Shown in pieces: positions 59,753 to 64,000 of a stretch of 64,000 nt of DNA. Positions within the stretch are counted from its first letter, which is position 1, and each line of letters starts with the position of its first letter. Position numbers and translations under genes: made by a program. This DNA is from Chitinophagaceae bacterium (GTDB taxonomy: Bacteria; Bacteroidota; Bacteroidia; Chitinophagales; Chitinophagaceae): contig JALHRP010000013.1 of NCBI GenBank assembly GCA_022841365.1, positions 1 to 64,000 on the forward strand. Reading direction: 5' to 3'. The notes under the pieces are model-generated. The model was not told where the DNA came from. It saw only the letters and a program-made list of their open reading frames with translations, and searched no databases.

Positions 59753-62700
59753 ATGAAAAATTTAAACTACATCTCCAAATTTGCGTTGATGCTTTTGCTT
59801 GCTGTTTGTTTTTCTGCAACAGCTAACAGGCTCAATGCACAATCCTGCAATCAGGTAGAAATTTTATATACATCGCCCGATTGTTTTGATAAAGAACATT
59901 CAGCAGATCCCGGTGGCAACTCCGGTCGTGGATGCAAACCCATTGCAGTTTGTAAGGATCAGCCATACACATACACTTCATCTATAGTATTACCGGGCTG
60001 GAGTTATTTGTGGTCTGCAACAGGTCCATCAACTGTAACGTTTATTCCAAATACTACTTCTTCTTCTGTAACAGTTGTGTGGCCGCAATTGGGTGCGTAT
60101 ACATTAACGTTTACTGCTACAGATCCATCGGGAAATATTTTTACGAGTTGCTTAACAGTAAATGTAAAAGATAAACCGGTTGCCAATTTTACATTTACAC
60201 CCAACAATGTTTGTGCAGGCAGTACCATTGCATTTACCAATACCACAACCTTTGGCGGCGGTGTTGCTTACTCCTGGAATTTCGGAGACCCTGCATCAGG
60301 CAGTAACAACTTCAGCACCGTTACCAATCCAACACATACATACAATGCAGCAGGAACATATACGGTTACATTAATTGCATACAGTTTCACAACTGTGTCT
60401 GCTCAAGGTCCAACAGGAGAACAACAAACCTCTATAAAAACCTGTTGTGCCGATACAATTACAAAGACGGTTACTATTAAACCGGGCACATTAAAAATTG
60501 AATGCGTCAGCACCGTTTGTGCAGGAGATACTGCAACATACAATGTAGTTGGTTGTGCAAGTGTTACCTGGCTGCCACCTGTTGGCGGAACTATTCTTAA
60601 TCAAACACCCACTACAGTAACGATTATCTGGGGTAATGGAAATCCGCAGGGACAGGTACAGGCGCAATGCCCCGGCGGATGTATTGCATCGGTGCCGGTG
60701 CCCATCATACCAACAACTCCTGTTATTATTGGCAATACAAGTCCGTGTAATACATCAACCACATCTTATTCATTACCTGTATTACCGGGAACGTTTTATA
60801 CATGGACGTTGACCAATGTAACCAACGCAACCAATCATAATAATTTACTCAACACTTATCCGGATAACAATACGGTGTGGATTAACTGGGCACTTGCTCC
60901 TCCGGGAACGTATCAGTTAAGTATTCAGTTAGACAATAAACATATTTGCTGCAACAGCAGTGGATCATTAACCATCAAACCATCCGACAAATGGCAGCTA
61001 TACATTGATCAGACAATTTGTAAAGGAACAGCTGCGGGTCTTACAGCACTCCCTGCAGCCGGTACTTATAACTGGACTGTTCTTCCGCCAAACGGAGGTG
61101 TATCACCATTAACCGGCGGACCGGGAAATACATTTAATCCTACGTTTTTAAATGCCGGTGTGTATACGGTACAGGTAACAGAAACTGCCAACACGTATTG
61201 CAACAGTGGCGCAGGTAATCCGCAGCAGGTGAAGGTTACCGTTATTAATACGCCGGCTCCCGGAACAATCAACGGACCAACCACTGCATGTGTGGGATCA
61301 ACTTATACTTATACAATGAGCAGTCCTGCTCCTGCAGGGTTTCATTATGAATGGAGCATCACCGGTGGTACAGGAACATTCCAGCCAGGCAATCCACCTC
61401 AACCGGTAAATGGCAACAGCGCTACTATTCAATGGACAGGATTAACAGGAACCATCTCTGTTGTATTAGCAGCCAATGGTTATCCTGCATGTCCATCGCC
61501 GGCTGTTACGTTGAATGTTGTACAGGCAACTGTTGGCAGCATCAGCGGCACGATGAATACCTGTGTAGATGGAAACGGTATGTATACATTAACAGGCGGC
61601 ACTTTACCTCCGGGAGAAATTGTTACATGGAGCATTGCTGCACCTTATGCAAGTTTGGGAACAATTACAACAGGACAAGGCACCAACAATATTACCATCT
61701 TATGGCATGGTACTACCGGTGCAGGACCATGGGGGCCAGTTACATTAAATGCAACAACGGGTTGTGGAAATGCAACAGCACTTACAGGCATCATGGTGTA
61801 TCCGAAGTTTTCCATTGGCATTACAAAAACAGGAACCGATGTTTGCTTACCCGGCGGTATTACATTAACAGCAACCGGTGCACCAAGCGGCTCTACTTAT
61901 TTGTGGAGCCCAGGTGGACAAACCACTTCATCCATTACTATTACAACAGAACCACCATCTTATCCGGCAACATATAGTGTAACTGCAACAAAAGGCGGAT
62001 GCTCATTTACTAAAACATATACTGTTGAAGATCCATTTATTATTCGTGGATTAACATGCGGAGTTGGAACCTGTAACGGTACTGCAACCAATGAAGCATT
62101 GGGTGTGCAGGTGATAAGACCAACAAGCGGCACATTTACTTATCAATGGTATAATGGATTTTATCCGGGAACCCCTATTTCAGGTGCAACCTTGCCCAAC
62201 TATACTGCGCCAACTCATGGTAATTACAGTGTAGTTGTTACTTATGGCAGTTGTACAAGGTATTTGAATTTTACCGTGAAGAAAGTTTGCTGTCCTGATG
62301 TAAATAATCCGCAAATAACAAGTGTAGTACGCAACAGCTGCAACTCCTTTACATTTACAGGTACCACTCCAAACCCAACAGGGGCAGCTATTACATGGAA
62401 TTTTGGAAATGGGGTTACCATGCCGGGAACATCGGGTGTACCTATTACTTATGTATATCCTCCGGGCACACAACCGGGTGATTATTGTGTGACGTTCTGT
62501 GTTGGTCCGCCTTCACCCAACCCAACAAACTGTACAGGTAATTGTGTATCAAGAACAGTAAGAGTTCCTCTATTGGCTGCATTTAATTACAAGCTTGGTT
62601 GCAATGGTTGTCTGGTATTAGAAAATCTATCTGTGATTGCACCAACAAGTAATGCAGCAACAGCTACTTATAACTGGAATTTTGGTGATGGCAGTCCTGT

Positions 62701-64000
62701 TGTTACAACAACATCGCCCACACCTCCTGCACATTGTTATACCAATACATCACCCACAACCTATACCATTACACTCACCATTAATTATTCTGATCCTTCA
62801 TTAGGTTTAACCTGTTCAAGTACCGATACAAAAACGGTTACCTATGCACCGCTGGCCATACAGGTAAATCCGTCGCCGGTATGTACAGGTGTTCAAACAA
62901 CTTTCAGTTTGGTGGGATCACCTTCGTTCACCATTGTAACAGCGGCATGGAATTTTGGTGATGGGTTTACAGCTTATACCATTCCAACATCGCATATATA
63001 TAATGCTGCCGGAGCAAGTATTCCTGTTACCTTAACTGTAACCGATGCATTAGGTAATACCTGCAATGCGAATACAACTATTAATGTGTTACCCGGTATT
63101 ACAAGTTGTACTATACAACCGGGATATATTTGTCCGGGTGGTTCTGCTACATTAGCAGGGCCGGTTATTGCCGGTGCCACTTATGCATGGCAGGTTGAAA
63201 CAACGCCGGGCAATTTTGTTGCTGCTCCGGGTACAAACAATACCATCAACTATACTACTACAACGCCGGGCTTTTATCGTGTAATTGTAACAGGCAGTAA
63301 TGGTTGTATATGCACCAGCAATAAAGTAGAAGTAAAAACTGTAACAAAGCCTAAAGCAATTATTAAAGCAGCACCTTCCAGCAAATTATGCGGACCGGGC
63401 AATGTGGTGCTGAGCAGTCCAAATCATTTGACGGGATATACATCTGATTGGTATGCCAATGGTAATTATGGTACTTTGTTAGGAACTGGCCAGAGTTATT
63501 ATGCAGCAGGCGTTTCAGTATCCACCGTATTTAATTTAATTCTCACAAATGAATACGGATGTAAAGACACCTGCTCTTTACAGATTGTGGTCAACCCAAT
63601 TCCAGCGCCACCTGTTATAACTTCAAGTCCTACATTGTGTGAAGGTGTACCTATTACATTAACCGTTACCAATTATGCAAACAACATTACATGGAACACA
63701 GGTTCTTCCACAACAAGCATTACGGTTTATACATCAGGAGTTTATACAGCAACATATACCGATCCTGTAACAGGTTGCAGCAGCAGTAAGAACATTAAGA
63801 TCAACAGAAGACCACCGACAGATCTGTTTCCGTATTACTGCGATAAGATACCTTGTACCTGTCGTGATTCTTTAGGCAACTTCACTATTTATGCACCCAA
63901 GCCATTAATCGGTGCGTTTGCAACCAACTATCAGATACAATGGTATTTCAACGGCAACCCCGTTGGTACAAACGGAAACAATCCACTGTATACGCCGGCA
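59753..64000 (+). CDS. Giant secreted PKD/Ig-like repeat protein (adhesin / SprB-like), 3'-truncated by window edge
   Basis: Open frame of 1416 codons without stop from ATG 59753 (MKNLNYISKFALMLLLAVCFSATANRLNAQ...); repeated YSWNFGDP, ITWNFGNG, YNWNFGDGSP, AAWNFGDGF PKD motifs; not in ORF track because it has no stop in the window. Confidence 0.9.
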   Translation, partial: MKNLNYISKFALMLLLAVCFSATANRLNAQSCNQVEILYTSPDCFDKEHSADPGGNSGRGCKPIAVCKDQPYTYTSSIVLPGWSYLWSATGPSTVTFIPNTTSSSVTVVWPQLGAYTLTFTATDPSGNIFTSCLTVNVKDKPVANFTFTPNNVCAGSTIAFTNTTTFGGGVAYSWNFGDPASGSNNFSTVTNPTHTYNAAGTYTVTLIAYSFTTVSAQGPTGEQQTSIKTCCADTITKTVTIKPGTLKIECVSTVCAGDTATYNVVGCASVTWLPPVGGTILNQTPTTVTIIWGNGNPQGQVQAQCPGGCIASVPVPIIPTTPVIIGNTSPCNTSTTSYSLPVLPGTFYTWTLTNVTNATNHNNLLNTYPDNNTVWINWALAPPGTYQLSIQLDNKHICCNSSGSLTIKPSDKWQLYIDQTICKGTAAGLTALPAAGTYNWTVLPPNGGVSPLTGGPGNTFNPTFLNAGVYTVQVTETANTYCNSGAGNPQQVKVTVINTPAPGTINGPTTACVGSTYTYTMSSPAPAGFHYEWSITGGTGTFQPGNPPQPVNGNSATIQWTGLTGTISVVLAANGYPACPSPAVTLNVVQATVGSISGTMNTCVDGNGMYTLTGGTLPPGEIVTWSIAAPYASLGTITTGQGTNNITILWHGTTGAGPWGPVTLNATTGCGNATALTGIMVYPKFSIGITKTGTDVCLPGGITLTATGAPSGSTYLWSPGGQTTSSITITTEPPSYPATYSVTATKGGCSFTKTYTVEDPFIIRGLTCGVGTCNGTATNEALGVQVIRPTSGTFTYQWYNGFYPGTPISGATLPNYTAPTHGNYSVVVTYGSCTRYLNFTVKKVCCPDVNNPQITSVVRNSCNSFTFTGTTPNPTGAAITWNFGNGVTMPGTSGVPITYVYPPGTQPGDYCVTFCVGPPSPNPTNCTGNCVSRTVRVPLLAAFNYKLGCNGCLVLENLSVIAPTSNAATATYNWNFGDGSPVVTTTSPTPPAHCYTNTSPTTYTITLTINYSDPSLGLTCSSTDTKTVTYAPLAIQVNPSPVCTGVQTTFSLVGSPSFTIVTAAWNFGDGFTAYTIPTSHIYNAAGASIPVTLTVTDALGNTCNANTTINVLPGITSCTIQPGYICPGGSATLAGPVIAGATYAWQVETTPGNFVAAPGTNNTINYTTTTPGFYRVIVTGSNGCICTSNKVEVKTVTKPKAIIKAAPSSKLCGPGNVVLSSPNHLTGYTSDWYANGNYGTLLGTGQSYYAAGVSVSTVFNLILTNEYGCKDTCSLQIVVNPIPAPPVITSSPTLCEGVPITLTVTNYANNITWNTGSSTTSITVYTSGVYTATYTDPVTGCSSSKNIKINRRPPTDLFPYYCDKIPCTCRDSLGNFTIYAPKPLIGAFATNYQIQWYFNGNPVGTNGNNPLYTPA

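Noticed and set aside
61351-61977. 208-aa plus-strand ORF inside the PKD gene region
   Set aside because: It is a +1-type shadow of the 59753 frame, with biased C/H/Y/W/R composition; the PKD frame is continuous through it.
1-64000. CRISPR arrays, rRNA, tRNA genes or a classical IS transposase
   Set aside because: No regularly spaced direct repeats, no tRNA cloverleaf-like intergenic segments and no transposase-like ORF noticed; tRNAscan/Infernal was not available to confirm.
59753-64000. PKD repeat region as a DNA-level tandem repeat
   Set aside because: Similarity is at protein motif level (WNFGDG); nucleotide units are strongly diverged.

Overview
The window is a chromosomal segment from a Bacteroidota bacterium. 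Family content, AT-rich intergenic spacers, TTTG/TAnnTTTG promoter-like motifs and T9SS/PKD secreted proteins look like Chitinophagaceae or a close relative; this placement is inferred, not tested. It is mostly ordinary housekeeping and secreted-enzyme genes: tatC, rpiB, lysS, typA, recA, Fur/SCO/MerC, several metallopeptidases, DPP-IV, GH31, a VPS10/BNR-like protein and radical SAM proteins. It ends inside a giant PKD-type secreted protein gene that runs off the right edge and is absent from the supplied ORF track. I saw no rRNA, tRNA, CRISPR array, prophage or classical IS transposase. The most interesting items are: (1) a compact cassette at about 28071-28557, made of a GxxExxY (PD-(D/E)XK-like) gene flanked by ~40-bp imperfect terminal inverted repeats, inserted between two catabolic genes and carrying one in-frame ochre codon, with related 'CACAGAG/CACAAAG' repeat relics elsewhere in the window; (2) an inverted pair of REP-like palindromes (GGTTCGTG-TCC-CACGAACC) at 56892-57012; (3) a PGRP-type amidase with a T9SS-like tail split by a single frameshift; (4) a beta-helix / diheme-cytochrome gene pair of unknown function; (5) palindromic candidate operators at merC, recA and marR promoters; (6) a structured intergenic region that could encode a small RNA (32261-32420). 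All calls are from reading alone; no database search was run.
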